From the NCBI GenBank assembly GCA_964451365.1, contig CAYVIB010000029.1:11977-75976 (forward strand): a stretch of 64,000 nucleotides of DNA, read 5' to 3'. Both the position numbers and the translations under genes were made by a program. The notes below the pieces were generated by a model. It had not been told where the DNA came from and made no database searches. It saw nothing but the letters and a program-made list of their open reading frames with translations. This document shows, piece by piece, positions 1 through 8,293 of this stretch. Source of the DNA: CAYVIB01 sp964451365. Lineage in GTDB: Bacteria > Pseudomonadota > Gammaproteobacteria > Pseudomonadales > Cellvibrionaceae. Position 1 is the stretch's first letter; every line of letters begins with the position of its first letter.

Positions 1-38
1 CCAAAGAAGCGCCGAACTACCCGATTACCGGACGTTGA
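1..38 (+). CDS. guaB: IMP dehydrogenase, C-terminal tail only (partial)
   Basis: The first bases read in frame as KEAPNYPITGR followed by TGA at 36-38. Many bacterial IMP dehydrogenases end with a short lysine-glutamate ... PNY tail, and guaB lies directly upstream of guaA in most gammaproteobacteria. The identification therefore rests on an 11-residue tail plus its position before guaA. The rest of the gene is outside the window. Confidence 0.7.
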   Translation, partial: KEAPNYPITGR

Positions 39-67
39 TAAAACGCCAAACCAAAAAATTTTTATGG

Positions 68-96
68 AACCAAACTCCCCGGAGTTTGGTTTTTTA
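68..96 (+). terminator. Intrinsic terminator between guaB and guaA
   Basis: Stem AACCAAACTCC (68-78) pairs with GGAGTTTGGTT (81-91) and runs into a T tract at 90-95. It sits 30 nt after the guaB stop and about 30 nt before the guaA start. guaA must therefore be transcribed by read-through or from a promoter inside this short gap. Confidence 0.85.
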
Positions 97-124
97 ATTT
101 TTACCCGATCGACAGACAAGAGCC

Positions 125-1702
125 ATGACCCAAGACATTCATGCCCAACGTATCCTTATTCTCGATTTTGGTTCGCAGTACACGCAGCTGATTGCCCGCC
201 GTGTTCGCGAGATCGGCGTTTATTCAGAAATCCACGCCTTCGATATGAGCGACGAAGATATCAAGGCTTACAACCCGCGGGGTGTGATTCTTTCCGGTGG
301 TCCTGAATCGGTTACCTTCAACGAATCCCCCCGTGTTTCCGAACTGGTTTTCAATCTGGGTGTGCCGGTTCTGGGTATCTGCTATGGCATGCAAACCATG
401 GCGGAGCAGATGGGCGGTAAGGTCCAGGGGTCGAAGGTGCAGGAATTTGGTTACGCTCAGGTGAAAATATGCGCGGAAAGTGCGTTATTTCAGGACATCA
501 AGGACCATGTCGATCACGACGGTTCCGCATTGCTGGACGTCTGGATGAGTCACGGCGATAAGGTTGTGGAGATGCCGAAGCAATTTACCCTGCTGGCGTT
601 CACCGAATCCTGCCCGATCGCCGGTATGTGTTGGGAGGAAAAAAAGTTTTACGGCGTGCAATTTCATCCGGAGGTAACCCATACGCTGCAAGGTAAACGA
701 ATCTTTGAACACTTCGTGTTGCAGGTCTGTGGTTGTCAGCCGCTTTGGACTTCCGCCAACATTGTTGAGGACGCCATTGCCCGGGTTCGGGAAAAGGTCG
801 GTTCGGGCAAAGTGCTGCTGGGTCTTTCCGGTGGTGTGGATTCCTCCGTCGTAGCCGCGCTTCTGCACAAGGCTATCGGCGACCAGCTTACCTGCGTCTT
901 CGTCGACAACGGGTTGTTACGCAAAAACGAAGGCGACCAGGTAATGGATATGTTCGCCAAGAATATGGGTGTGAAAGTGATTCGCGCGAATGCGGAAGCG
1001 CTTTTTCTCGGTAAGCTGGAGGGCGTCAGTGATCCGGAGCAAAAGCGAAAAATCATTGGCAACACCTTTATTGAAGTCTTCGATGAAGAGGCACACAAAA
1101 TACAAGATGTCAGGTGGTTGGCGCAGGGCACTATTTATCCCGACGTTATCGAATCCGCCGCGGCCAAAACCGGCAAGGCACACGTGATTAAATCGCATCA
1201 CAATGTGGGTGGCCTGCCGGCAGAAATGAAGTTGGAGCTGGTGGAACCTTTACGGGAATTATTCAAGGATGAAGTGCGAAAAATAGGCCTGGAACTCGGC
1301 TTGCCGTACGACATGGTGTACCGACATCCTTTCCCGGGGCCGGGCCTGGGTGTGCGCATCCTGGGCGAAGTGAAAAAGGAATACGCCGATATCCTGCGGG
1401 AGGCCGATGCCATCTTTATCGAAGAGCTGCATACCGCCGGCTGGTACCATAAAACCAGCCAGGCCTTTGCAGTATTCCTGCCGGTAAAATCCGTTGGTGT
1501 TGTGGGGGACGGGCGCCGCTACGAATGGGTGATTGCGATCCGCGCGGTGGAAACCGTCGATTTTATGACTGCCCGTTGGGCGCACCTGCCCTACGAATTG
1601 CTGGAAAAAGTATCGAACAGGATAATCAATGAAATTTCCGGCGTCTCGCGCGTGACTTACGATATCTCCAGCAAGCCACCCGCAACCATCGAATGGGAAT
1701 AG
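125..1702 (+). CDS. guaA: GMP synthase (glutamine-hydrolysing)
   Basis: This enzyme aminates XMP to GMP in the cytoplasm, using glutamine and ATP. The 525-residue length is normal for the family. The N-terminal class I glutamine amidotransferase domain shows the nucleophile in GICYGMQ (Cys86) and the catalytic His in QFHPEVTHT (about residue 181). The ATP-pyrophosphatase P-loop LGLSGGVDSS lies near residues 232-241, and the C-terminal dimerisation domain ends with the typical SSKPPATIEWE. The ATG at 125 is supported by family length and by the position after the guaB terminator. guaB and guaA together form the IMP to GMP branch. Confidence 0.98.
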   Translation: MTQDIHAQRILILDFGSQYTQLIARRVREIGVYSEIHAFDMSDEDIKAYNPRGVILSGGPESVTFNESPRVSELVFNLGVPVLGICYGMQTMAEQMGGKVQGSKVQEFGYAQVKICAESALFQDIKDHVDHDGSALLDVWMSHGDKVVEMPKQFTLLAFTESCPIAGMCWEEKKFYGVQFHPEVTHTLQGKRIFEHFVLQVCGCQPLWTSANIVEDAIARVREKVGSGKVLLGLSGGVDSSVVAALLHKAIGDQLTCVFVDNGLLRKNEGDQVMDMFAKNMGVKVIRANAEALFLGKLEGVSDPEQKRKIIGNTFIEVFDEEAHKIQDVRWLAQGTIYPDVIESAAAKTGKAHVIKSHHNVGGLPAEMKLELVEPLRELFKDEVRKIGLELGLPYDMVYRHPFPGPGLGVRILGEVKKEYADILREADAIFIEELHTAGWYHKTSQAFAVFLPVKSVGVVGDGRRYEWVIAIRAVETVDFMTARWAHLPYELLEKVSNRIINEISGVSRVTYDISSKPPATIEWE

Positions 1703-1712
1703 TGTTTAAGGC

Positions 1713-1736
1713 GGCGGCCTCTGTCGGAAGGCCGCC
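1713..1736 (+). terminator. Probable guaA terminator hairpin
   Basis: GGCGGCCT (1713-1720) pairs with AGGCCGCC (1729-1736) around an 8-nt loop, 11 nt after the guaA stop. The following bases are CAAAAATG, so there is no proper U tract. It may be a weak or factor-assisted terminator. Confidence 0.5.
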
Positions 1737-2045
1737 CAAAAATGATTTTTCGCCCCTCCTGCTTTTTTGATTCACTCAAAGCTCAATCCTTAAAGTCGCG
1801 GAAACTCCAGGCCGAGTTGACCCAAAGCCACTGGGTATTTTTTCACAGACAAAAGTTTGCACCCAACCCTATACTTGCCGGCGATTAAACACTGGACTTA
1901 AATAGGGGCGACACTGGACTAAAGTAGGTCGCGAGAGCAAATACAAGAATGAGATAATGCCGCTCACTTGGTAGCGACACGCCTACCAACCTACCAAAAA
2001 CGTCTGTATGCGATCCGGAATTTCTGATAACGAATGGAGAAGTAA
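1737..2045. other. Intergenic stretch with a short tandem repeat
   Basis: No convincing gene lies here. It contains an imperfect 22-bp tandem duplication (1889-1910 and 1911-1932, both beginning ACACTGGACT) and a small palindrome TTGGTAG (1968-1974) / CTACCAA (1983-1989). The following small ORF presumably takes its promoter from here. I see no clear -35/-10 pair. Confidence 0.5.
1889..1932. repeat. Imperfect 22-bp tandem repeat
   Basis: Two adjacent units both start ACACTGGACT and continue with related bases (TAAATAGGGGCG and AAAGTAGGTCGCG). Repeated short motifs of this kind occur at the ends of some insertion sequences, but no transposase or partner end is visible nearby. Function is unknown. 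Confidence 0.45.
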
Positions 2046-2285
2046 ATGGATTTTGATGCCTGGAACGTTGATCTCAAAACTAAATCTGCTTTCCATATTA
2101 CCGGTTTTAGAATTGTTGTAGAGGGTAACCCGGTACAGCCGATGGGTGTCATTCCCAGCCACTTTCCCGACGGAATGAGTGCCGTGGATCAGGCTCGCCT
2201 TCTGCGCTGTGGAATTAAAGCGCTGATCCGGGAGGCCCGAAACGCTACTTATCAGGCACAAAAAAAAGCGCCGTTACAATGCTGA
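2046..2285 (+). CDS. Small hypothetical protein, 79 aa
   Basis: I do not recognise this protein. Support for a real gene is a GGAG ribosome-binding site 6 nt before the ATG and a protein-like, evenly mixed composition (for example FHITGFRIVVEGNPVQPMG). There is no signal peptide or membrane segment. The last codons and the TGA stop at 2283-2285 lie inside the stem-loop that terminates the opposite gene. The overlapping minus-strand ORF at 1983-2261 looks less protein-like and was set aside. Confidence 0.55.
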   Translation: MDFDAWNVDLKTKSAFHITGFRIVVEGNPVQPMGVIPSHFPDGMSAVDQARLLRCGIKALIREARNATYQAQKKAPLQC

Positions 2286-2300
2286 TGCAACGGCGCTTTT
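2264..2300. terminator. Terminator at convergent gene ends, strongest for the minus strand
   Basis: AAAAGCGCCGTT (2264-2275) pairs with AACGGCGCTTTT (2289-2300) around a 13-nt loop. Read on the minus strand it is followed by eight T residues, a textbook terminator for the gene ending at 2320. On the plus strand the U tract is only four, and the stem overlaps the end of the 79-aa ORF. Confidence 0.85.
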
Positions 2301-2319
2301 GGGTGTCTGGCGAATTATA

Positions 2320-2853
2320 TTAGCGGAATACGTACCGGCCTTTCATGTGCATCAGTGTCTTGTGATCATCCACAACCTTGAACAGGGCCTGGAATTTGTC
2401 CCCGACCACCGCACTTGCGTCCTGACCAAAGGAAGAGGTGTAAGTCACGCCAGAAAGCAGGGCGTCCAATTCCTTGGTTACCGCATCCATTTTTGCAAAT
2501 ACTTCCTTGGTGGTTTTCTCGTCGTCAAATATACGACCTTTGTCGGTCAGTCTCAGGTAGGTATCGCACTCCTGTAACCATTCTTTTCTTTGCTCCAGGA
2601 AATTTTTGGTATTGCGCATTCCACCTTTGTATTTGGTATTGAAATGCTTGGTTTGATAGTTTTCCAGGCTACGCATAGCGGTAGTCATGAAATCCATACG
2701 GACATCGTCGCAATATTGCCAACTGACATAGCTGGAAAAGGTCATATTATTTGCTTCCTGTGCTTTCAATTTACGACACTCTTCATCGCATCCATACGCT
2801 GATGAAACAAGCAGAGTCGCAACGGCGGCAATGATGGAGGCAATAATTTTCAT
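2320..2853 (-). CDS. Secreted hypothetical protein, 177 aa
   Basis: The N terminus MKIIASIIAAVATLLVSSAYG is a good Sec signal peptide, with cleavage likely after SAYG, so the mature protein should be periplasmic or secreted. The mature part is mainly helical and charged. It has Cys in DEECRKLK, QYCDD and LQECDTY, which could form disulfides. I do not recognise the family. It stands alone, with an AT-rich upstream region and a strong terminator at 2264-2300, so it is probably monocistronic. Confidence 0.8.
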   Translation of the reverse strand: MKIIASIIAAVATLLVSSAYGCDEECRKLKAQEANNMTFSSYVSWQYCDDVRMDFMTTAMRSLENYQTKHFNTKYKGGMRNTKNFLEQRKEWLQECDTYLRLTDKGRIFDDEKTTKEVFAKMDAVTKELDALLSGVTYTSSFGQDASAVVGDKFQALFKVVDDHKTLMHMKGRYVFR

Positions 2854-3291
2854 AGCTTCTATCCCGTCAGTAACTTTTTGTTATAAATAAATCTGTACAA
2901 CGTTTAAACTAATTAAATGCATTGAGTGCAGGAAAGTCAAGGGAAATGTGAAATGCTTCCGAGATAACGATATTTTTATTGAACAAAATTGGTTTGATTT
3001 ATAATTTTCAGTTATTAAAAATGGATAACTTACCAATTGCGTCACATTTTGACGAAAATAGTAAGTTTGCAGTTGAAAAGTGCCAAAATAGGTATTTTTA
3101 TGTATTTAATTAATAAAAATTGAATAATCAATACAGTTATGAAATATCAAAATTCCGTTTAGTTATAAAAACGATTGTTTGAATGTTTCAGGGGCGTTTA
3201 AAAAGAGAAAAAATATAAAGCGACGAATAAAGGAAGTCGCCGCCAGGAAAGCGGGCGACGAAGGTGTGTTTTATAGGGTTTAAGCCGCCGG
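2854..3291. other. AT-rich intergenic region
   Basis: This stretch separates two minus-strand genes and is visibly richer in A and T than its surroundings, especially 2880-3220. It should hold the promoter of the secreted protein ending at 2320. A short imperfect stem near 3236-3259 (GTCGCC / GGCGAC) lies just downstream of the DUF4202 gene and could help end that operon. No gene-like ORF was found. Confidence 0.5.
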
Positions 3292-3888
3292 TCAAGCGGA
3301 TAGGGCTTTGCCAATCAAGGCTGAGAGCGTCGGGTCGAGATCGAGTGCCAGCGCCTTTTCTCTGCCGGGAGCAGACATCTTTCCCCATGTTTTCTGAATG
3401 ATATCAATCAGTTTTTCCTCTCCATGCTGATTAGTGAAGTCTTGCAGGTAGTATTTTATAAAGACCACGCAAATCACGTCTTCAAGGTGTTGGGTTTCAG
3501 TATCCCGATAGAGGCCGCGTTTTTGGATCAGGTACTTTACCCGGTCGATGTCGTCTTGCGGATAACCCGCCTCACGCATCAGTTCAGCAGTGCGGCCAGC
3601 GTGAAACAACATTAATTGGGAACGCCATTTTTTATAGCCTGAGCGGCCTTCGGGATAATCGGATCGCGGGGAGGTCCAGCGTTCAATATGTTGGGCGCGG
3701 GCGGCAATCTGCAGGTGTTCCGATGGGTCGGGAAACATCTCATGCAGCGTTTCGGTCATGCGCATGGAGTAAATTAACTCCTTGGCAACAGGTTGACCGT
3801 CGACCACTTCGGTATGAGGGTCGCGGGCATTGGCTTCATCTATTTTTTCCAGGGCGCTTGTTAATCGCGCATTGATGTTGGAAGTCAT
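3292..3888 (-). CDS. DUF4202 family protein
   Basis: The 198-residue sequence matches my memory of the DUF4202 family. It is a helical protein with conserved QHIERW, an R-x-D-YPEGRSGYKKWR block near residues 74-88 and a His after it (LMLFHAGRTAELM). The His/Asp-rich helical pattern recalls HD-type hydrolases, but no reaction is established to my knowledge. There is no signal peptide, so it is cytoplasmic. It is the last gene of the six-gene minus-strand run and starts 1 nt after the rhombosortase stop, which suggests translational coupling. Confidence 0.85.
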   Translation of the reverse strand: MTSNINARLTSALEKIDEANARDPHTEVVDGQPVAKELIYSMRMTETLHEMFPDPSEHLQIAARAQHIERWTSPRSDYPEGRSGYKKWRSQLMLFHAGRTAELMREAGYPQDDIDRVKYLIQKRGLYRDTETQHLEDVICVVFIKYYLQDFTNQHGEEKLIDIIQKTWGKMSAPGREKALALDLDPTLSALIGKALSA

Positions 3889-3889
3889 A

Positions 3890-4519
3890 TCAAGCCTTAC
3901 CTGCTGCCTTGTGTGCTGATAGTTGAGAAGATTTTTTTACACCTTGCAGCGCTACCAACCATAACAGGCCGGCTGCAAGACCCATCAAGTGAGCGGGGGG
4001 ATGACTCGGCCACTCAAGGTTGGTTACCAGGGGAGTCCCGGCCGCCAGCTCCCAAATCAGCCTGCCCAGGTAAAGGCCGCCGACAATCCAGGGGATGATG
4101 CTTCGCTGTTCTTTCCATAAACACCAGATTACCGGCAATACCAGTCCACTGATGGCACCGGACAGGCCGCAGTAGCGCCACAGGGAGCTTAGCGGCAGGT
4201 AAGTCGCTACCATTGTCGCCGCAAGCAGTAACGCTGGCAGTAATTGCCAGCGGTGTTTTTCTTCCAGCAGCCAGCCCAAAATAAAAAGCGTTCCCACGTT
4301 GTAACCCAAATGTGTTAAATCCAGGTGCACCAGTTGAGACGTAAATACCCGCCACCACTGTCCCTGCTCGACGGACACGCTGTTGAAATAAAAATGATCA
4401 AACAATCCCGGAGTAAAATGGATTACGGCTAATATTACTATCAGGAACAGAGTCAGGCAGGGAACCTTGCGGGGTATCAGTTGCAACTTGTCGCTCCTGT
4501 TCCGTTCAGTTTTCCGCAA
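3890..4519 (-). CDS. rrtA: Rhombosortase-type intramembrane serine protease
   Basis: This is a rhomboid-family membrane protein of 209 residues. It has a membrane start (CLTLFLIVILAVIHF), the GQWWR...LVHLDLTHLGYNVGTLFILG block near residues 53-82, the catalytic Ser in YCGLSGAISG (Ser120) and the catalytic His in PPAHLMGLAAG (His177). The short form with GLSG and a C-terminal PAHLxG fits rhombosortases. Those enzymes cleave the GlyGly-CTERM tail of exported proteins, many of them type II secretion substrates. The assigned start overlaps the upstream glutaminyl cyclase gene by 14 nt. No GlyGly-CTERM substrate was found in this window. A general rhomboid protease is the alternative. Confidence 0.82.
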   Translation of the reverse strand: MRKTERNRSDKLQLIPRKVPCLTLFLIVILAVIHFTPGLFDHFYFNSVSVEQGQWWRVFTSQLVHLDLTHLGYNVGTLFILGWLLEEKHRWQLLPALLLAATMVATYLPLSSLWRYCGLSGAISGLVLPVIWCLWKEQRSIIPWIVGGLYLGRLIWELAAGTPLVTNLEWPSHPPAHLMGLAAGLLWLVALQGVKKSSQLSAHKAAGKA

Positions 4520-5264
4520 TCTTTATGAGATAACGGTTGGGCCAAAGCTTGCCGGTTATCCAGAAGGCGTCGCTATCCGGATCGTAGGCGATTCCGTTCA
4601 GAACGGTGTGCCCGGGAAGCCTGTTGTTACGATTAACAAGTTCCTGCAGATCAAGCACGCCGGTGACATTGCCGTTGCCCGGATCTATCCGCAGGATTTT
4701 TCCGGATTGCCATACATTAGCCCAAACAGAGCCCCTGGCATATTCCAGTTCATTCAAAAACTTAAAACTCTCTCGGCTGTTCGCCACCTGAACCTTTTTG
4801 GTTACCGCAAAACTGGAACTATTTCGGAACAGCAATTCATCGCTACCATTACTCATAATAAACTGCGTGCCGTCGTGCGTCAGTCCCCAACCTTCCCCCT
4901 GAAACAGTTTGGTTTCGAGGGGTTTTAAGGTAGTGCTGTCCAGAATATGCAGCACGCCGGATGTCCATGTCAGTAGGTAAATTTTTTTATCGAACAGCGC
5001 CAGGCCCTCGGCAAAGTGGTTGTGTGGCAGATTCCATTTCGCTTTTGGCGCCGCTGAATTGGCGTGATAGATATTGACGAAAGACTTGCCGCGCAAACCG
5101 CTGGACTCGATCAGCCAGTCTCCATCAAGGGTCAAGCCCTGCGTGAAGGCGGCGCTGTTGTGCGTCACCTGCCTGATTACTTCGTAAGACAGGCGTTTTT
5201 CGGCACGGGCGCCGTGGCTAAGGCATAGTAAACAGAAAAGTCCAAACAAAGCTGATTTCATCAC
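4506..5264 (-). CDS. Glutaminyl-peptide cyclotransferase, plant-type beta-propeller family
   Basis: The product should convert an N-terminal glutamine of peptides or proteins to pyroglutamate. A signal peptide (MMKSALFGLFCLLCLSHGARA) implies a periplasmic location. The family pattern is clear: HNSAAFTQGL near residues 35-44, ESSGLRG, GEGWGLTHDG, LNELEYARGSVWANVW with the conserved NELE, and GHTVLNGIAYDPDSDAFWITGKLWP near the end. The 252-residue length is normal for the bacterial five-bladed propeller type. It lies between mnmC (13-nt gap) and the rhombosortase gene (14-nt overlap), so it is probably cotranscribed with both. Confidence 0.93.
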   Translation of the reverse strand: MMKSALFGLFCLLCLSHGARAEKRLSYEVIRQVTHNSAAFTQGLTLDGDWLIESSGLRGKSFVNIYHANSAAPKAKWNLPHNHFAEGLALFDKKIYLLTWTSGVLHILDSTTLKPLETKLFQGEGWGLTHDGTQFIMSNGSDELLFRNSSSFAVTKKVQVANSRESFKFLNELEYARGSVWANVWQSGKILRIDPGNGNVTGVLDLQELVNRNNRLPGHTVLNGIAYDPDSDAFWITGKLWPNRYLIKIAEN

Positions 5265-5277
5265 GTGCTCGCGCCGA

Positions 5278-7299
5278 TTAAATTTTATTTCGTTGCAGGT
5301 CGCGGATGATAAACCGCGCGGGGTTCAGGTAGGCGTACATCTTACCCGAAACCGGCAGCGGTTCGAAACACACTATGCTGGCGAGCAGTTCCCCACAGAG
5401 TGGGGCGTACGCAAGGCCCCGGGAGCCGTAACCCAGATTGAGGTAAAGGCCGGGATAGTAGCGGCCGGTTTCATCCATGGCAGCGTTGGCTTTTTTACGC
5501 AGGAAACTGAATGTTTCCACCATTTCCTGATAAATCGGTGCCGGTCCGACGATGGGAAAATAGTCTGGCGTGGTACAACGAAAACCGACCCTCCCGCTGA
5601 TGGAGAGGGCAAGTTGATCATCGAATTCGAAATCCCGTCCCAGTGCGACAATGTTGTTGATGTTTTCCCGATGTTCCTCGATGGTTGTATCGGTACTGTA
5701 ATTGTTTAACGTATAAGTGGCGCCGCAGTAATGCATGCCCTGGGCGGCGGGTGCAATATATCCATCACCGCATACGACGCAGCGAAGGAGTTGGGTTGTG
5801 GCATTGGCGGGCAAATAGCTGATTTGCCCTCGTATACTTTTTAGTGGCAGGTGCCGGCAGGAGTTGAACGCTTTTGCATCCCGCGCGGTGGCAAGAACGG
5901 CAATATCCGCGGTGAGGCTTTTGTCGCTTTGTGCGTTACAAGCTTGCCACTGGCGATGCTGTTCGAGGTAATTGAGCTGTGTGGTGGCAAAACCGGTAAT
6001 AACTTCGATGTTAGGATGTTCGGTAAGCAGCTGGCAAAGTTCCACAGGGTTAAGCCAACCGGACTTTTCTATATAAAGTCCGGAATAATGTAAACTGAGA
6101 CCGGCGACCTGCTCTGTTTCCGCGGTTGAAACAAACCGGGCAAAATCCGACTGAAATTCCTCCCCAAGCTTGGCAAGGCTGTCGGCGGTTTTTTCATCTT
6201 TGGCAAGATGCAATACCCCACATTGGTCGCCGCAGCGATTAAAAAAATGGTTAGTGGAATAAAATTGATTTGCGTAAAGCTGGGCGTATAAATTAAAGCT
6301 CGACAGCGCGCCGGGGTGAGCGGACAGCTTGGTATAAACGACACCTTGTGGATTGCCGGAGCCTCGGCTAGCCAGATTATCATCCCGCTCAACAAGCGTT
6401 ACCTTGATGTTTCGATTTGCTAATGCGTAGGCGGTATGGCAGCCGGCCAGACCACCGCCAACGACCAATGCGGAGCGAACAGGTCGTGCACGATGGCTTT
6501 GATGGCACCAGTTGGGAACCGTCCCGGAAGTCTTTTTTTCACCTTCGTGGCGGAATCCGAACGCCTGATTGAATGTGCCAACCAGCATATCGCGTTTGCG
6601 GCCAAATCCCTTGACCTTCCTGCAGTGGAAGCCGAACTCCTGGAGACCGCGTTTGACCGTGCCGGCTGCGGTAAAGGTTGAAAAGGTTGTACCGCCGGAG
6701 CTAACGCGGGCTATCTGCTCAAACACGTTATCGTTCCACATCTCCGGGTTTTTTGCCGGCGCAAACCCATCCAGGTACCATGCGTCGACCGGTGCCGCGA
6801 GAGGAGAAAGTTGCGCGAGCCCCTCGGCCGCCTCGCCGAAAAATAATGTCAGGCTTACCCGGCTGTTATCGAACGACAGCCGATGTATTCCTCGTACATT
6901 TTCCGGTGGGTAGTGTGAAATCAGTACATCGCTCAGCGTTTGCAGTTCCGGCCAAAGGCTGAGCGCCCTCGTCAATTGCTGTCTGGTTAACGGAAATTTC
7001 TCCACGGAAAAGAAATGCAGGCGTGAACATCGCGCGGGTTTGTTTTCCTTCCAGTGAGCCCAGGTGGCCAGAAAGTTCAGGCCGGTGCCAAAGCCTGTTT
7101 CGGCAATCAGGAAGGTGCTGTTTGGCTCGAGGTTGCGCCAGCGTTCGGTCAGGTGGTTGTTTTCGATAAAGACGTAACGGCTTTCATCAAGACCGTTTTC
7201 CCTGGAAAAATAAACGTCGCCAAAACGAGTGGAAACAGGTTGACCTGATTCGTCAAAAAAAACCAGTGGAGAAATGCGATCATCAGCGTCGGGATTCAT
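5278..7299 (-). CDS. mnmC: Bifunctional tRNA mnm5s2U34 biosynthesis protein MnmC
   Basis: MnmC finishes the 5-methylaminomethyl-2-thiouridine modification at the tRNA wobble position. The N-terminal SAM-dependent methyltransferase part (about residues 1-250) has the SAM motif ETGFGTGLNFLATW and the DAWYLDGFAPAKNPEMW block. The C-terminal FAD oxidoreductase part begins at the dinucleotide motif ALVVGGGLAGCHTAYAL and includes RGSGNPQGVVYTKLS. At 673 residues both halves are complete. The start overlaps the flavodoxin stop by 4 nt (ATGA), so translation is probably coupled. Confidence 0.96.
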   Translation of the reverse strand: MNPDADDRISPLVFFDESGQPVSTRFGDVYFSRENGLDESRYVFIENNHLTERWRNLEPNSTFLIAETGFGTGLNFLATWAHWKENKPARCSRLHFFSVEKFPLTRQQLTRALSLWPELQTLSDVLISHYPPENVRGIHRLSFDNSRVSLTLFFGEAAEGLAQLSPLAAPVDAWYLDGFAPAKNPEMWNDNVFEQIARVSSGGTTFSTFTAAGTVKRGLQEFGFHCRKVKGFGRKRDMLVGTFNQAFGFRHEGEKKTSGTVPNWCHQSHRARPVRSALVVGGGLAGCHTAYALANRNIKVTLVERDDNLASRGSGNPQGVVYTKLSAHPGALSSFNLYAQLYANQFYSTNHFFNRCGDQCGVLHLAKDEKTADSLAKLGEEFQSDFARFVSTAETEQVAGLSLHYSGLYIEKSGWLNPVELCQLLTEHPNIEVITGFATTQLNYLEQHRQWQACNAQSDKSLTADIAVLATARDAKAFNSCRHLPLKSIRGQISYLPANATTQLLRCVVCGDGYIAPAAQGMHYCGATYTLNNYSTDTTIEEHRENINNIVALGRDFEFDDQLALSISGRVGFRCTTPDYFPIVGPAPIYQEMVETFSFLRKKANAAMDETGRYYPGLYLNLGYGSRGLAYAPLCGELLASIVCFEPLPVSGKMYAYLNPARFIIRDLQRNKI

Positions 7300-7826
7300 A
7301 GCCCGAATTCTGTAAGAATCTGTTTACACCAAATGCGGATACGCTCGTCGGTTTTATCGAATTCGTTTTCATCGTCCAGCGCCAGGCCGACAAAAAACCG
7401 GTCATCTTCCGCGAGGGCTTTTGAGGCTTCGAACTGATAACCTTCAGCCGGCCAATAGCCGACGGGTTGACCGCCCAGGTTAACGAGCCTGTCGTGCAGG
7501 TAACCCATGGCATCCTGAAACCATTCCGGATAACCCACCTGGTCGCCAAGGCCGTATACAGCGAATTTCTTGTTTTGGATTTCAAGGGTGTCCAGTTCCG
7601 GCCAGATATCTTCCCAGTCTTCCTGCAGCTCTCCATAGTCCCATGTGGGAATGCCGAAAATCAGGTAATCATAGAATTGGCAGGTACTGATGGGAGTATC
7701 GGCCACATTGAAAAAATCAACTCGGTCTTCGCCGATTTCACCGCAGATTTTTTCGCCTGCTATTTCCGTATAGCAGGTCGAACTGCCGTAGAACAAGCCA
7801 ATTGGTGAAGCCGGTTTTTGTATCAT
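7296..7826 (-). CDS. Flavodoxin (long-chain, FldB-like)
   Basis: This is a small electron carrier binding FMN. The phosphate-binding loop GLFYGSSTCYTEIAGEKI is at residues 11-28, the flavin-contact segment FGIPTWDYGELQEDWE follows near residues 57-72, and YGLGDQVGYPEWFQDAMG lies near residues 90-108. The roughly 20-residue insertion in the last strand marks the long-chain class, and 176 residues is typical. It overlaps both neighbours by 4 nt. No redox partner is encoded next to it, so its acceptor is unknown. FldB versus another long-chain flavodoxin cannot be decided from the sequence alone. Confidence 0.93.
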   Translation of the reverse strand: MIQKPASPIGLFYGSSTCYTEIAGEKICGEIGEDRVDFFNVADTPISTCQFYDYLIFGIPTWDYGELQEDWEDIWPELDTLEIQNKKFAVYGLGDQVGYPEWFQDAMGYLHDRLVNLGGQPVGYWPAEGYQFEASKALAEDDRFFVGLALDDENEFDKTDERIRIWCKQILTEFGL

Positions 7827-8293
7827 TGGCCGGACGGGCCACCAGGCATTGCGTAAAAGTTGGCGAAGGTAAATGCCGCTCGTGAGGGGCCGAAGCGATC
7901 GACTTGTTCCAGCTTTTCTTTGGCGGTATCGATACCGGGATAGGTGCCGTTATCAATTTCCGTTTTGGGAATCCACCAAAGACAGGCAGTTACCTGGTTG
8001 AGTTTCATAAACCAGCGTTGTTTGTTTTTCATTATTTCTGAATGTTGTCCCCGGTAGGAAAAGCCGCGCAGGGTCTCAAGGGAACTCCAGACGGACATGT
8101 TGAAAACGATCTTTTCCCCGAAAGCTTTCTTGACCTCCGCACCGTTGTCGTTGCTTTCGTAGCGCCAGATAAAACCGTCATTAGTTTCGGCGAGTTTATT
8201 AACAGCATCTATCTGCGAATTGAATTCCCTGATCAGGTTTTCTTCCAGGGAGTTGTGCCAGCGTGCGATATTGGCTTGAACCAGGTAGTACAT
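7823..8293 (-). CDS. DUF3291 domain protein
   Basis: The 156-residue product fits the DUF3291 family, which is related to the antibiotic-biosynthesis-monooxygenase-like ferredoxin fold. Visible landmarks are the start MYYLVQANIARW, GFIWRYESND, VFNMSVWSSLETLRGFSYRGQHSEIM and the tail ACLWWIPK. No function is established. It has no signal peptide. It is the first gene of the minus-strand run that continues through flavodoxin, mnmC, glutaminyl cyclase, rhombosortase and DUF4202, so the operon promoter should lie just above 8293. Confidence 0.88.
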   Translation of the reverse strand: MYYLVQANIARWHNSLEENLIREFNSQIDAVNKLAETNDGFIWRYESNDNGAEVKKAFGEKIVFNMSVWSSLETLRGFSYRGQHSEIMKNKQRWFMKLNQVTACLWWIPKTEIDNGTYPGIDTAKEKLEQVDRFGPSRAAFTFANFYAMPGGPSGQ

